Shown in pieces: positions 31,134 to 31,283 of a DNA stretch of 31,283 nucleotides. The DNA is from a virus. Every line of letters starts with the position of its first letter. The stretch's first letter is position 1. The stretch is from positions 1 to 31,283 of the IMG/VR virus record IMGVR_UViG_3300022885_000059; one strand, given 5' to 3'. A program made the translations under genes and the position numbers. The notes below the pieces were generated by a model. The model saw only the letters and a program-made list of their open reading frames with translations, made no database searches and was not told where the DNA came from.

Positions 31134-31163
31134 AAATAAATTTCCTTACACCACCTGTTATCT

Positions 31164-31283
31164 TCAAGTTTTCCCTCCCCCACGCTCCAAGGGCAATCGT
31201 ACTATCCGATAAGTATCGTTTTCAAATTCCTTTTGCTTTTTCTTGGAAAATACGTGTTCAAGTTGATTTGCTGTCAGCTCGGT
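31164..31283 (-). CDS. C-terminal end of an unidentified gene (partial, 39 aa)
   Basis: Reading the minus strand from the window edge, one frame stays open for 39 codons and ends in TGA at 31164, 30 nt before the next ATG at 31133. The visible tail contains NQLEHVFSKKKQKEFEND and ends RGGGKT. Too little is visible for a family call. Because the other frames contain stops and the spacing to the next gene is normal, I take it as the end of a real gene whose start lies beyond the window. Confidence 0.55.
   Translation of the reverse strand, partial: TELTANQLEHVFSKKKQKEFENDTYRIVRLPLERGGGKT

Overview
The window is a late-gene (virion structure, ejection and lysis) segment of a tailed double-stranded DNA phage. 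Every gene I can support lies on the minus strand, so transcription runs from right (31283) to left (1). Genes are tightly packed, many joined by TAATG or ATGA stop/start overlaps, and I see no host-type genes or integrase. A portal, an acidic scaffold, an SU10/DUF5309-like capsid protein, a large nozzle-like tail protein, fibre proteins and no tape-measure protein point to a podovirus-type particle. The terminase is not in the window. The host cannot be read from the sequence: some genes have clear Shine-Dalgarno sites (scaffold, the 516-aa protein, GroES) and others have none.

Layout in transcription order. (1) 31283-30412: the end of an unknown gene, a 109-aa and a 33-aa hypothetical, and a phage GroES-like co-chaperonin. 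(2) 30377-30251: a 70-nt structured RNA element followed by a terminator, then a possible 56-aa gene. (3) 30044-13878: a putative ejection cassette of 169-aa, 516-aa and 4700-aa proteins. The giant is a polyvalent protein with a pyrophosphatase-like domain, an N6-adenine methyltransferase-like domain, a strawberry-notch/DarB-like helicase, an HEXXGH metallopeptidase-like domain and a phage-type C-terminal region. (4) 13875-11692: portal and a 73-aa protein. (5) 11652-11464: a second copy of the 70-nt RNA element followed by two tandem terminators. (6) 11450-8885: scaffold and major capsid protein, then a strong terminator. (7) 8819-7346: a 160-aa post-capsid protein, a T4-type lysozyme and a holin-like membrane protein. 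(8) 7346-1: head-tail adaptor candidates, an 891-aa nozzle-like protein, two paralogous fibre/adaptor proteins (the second with a long collagen-like shaft), a small downstream protein and an incomplete gene at the left edge.

How they may work together: GroES may help fold the capsid protein. Scaffold, capsid protein and portal build the procapsid. The ejection proteins would sit in the capsid and enter the host with the DNA, and the giant's methyltransferase/helicase module is the best candidate for protecting incoming DNA, as DarB does in phage P1. The lysozyme and holin candidate release progeny, and the collagen-like fibre probably contacts the host.

The two most notable observations are the giant polyvalent protein and the pair of 70-nt RNA elements. 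The RNA copies keep the same sequence blocks, but their hairpins differ by compensatory changes, and each sits just before terminators at a transcription-unit boundary.
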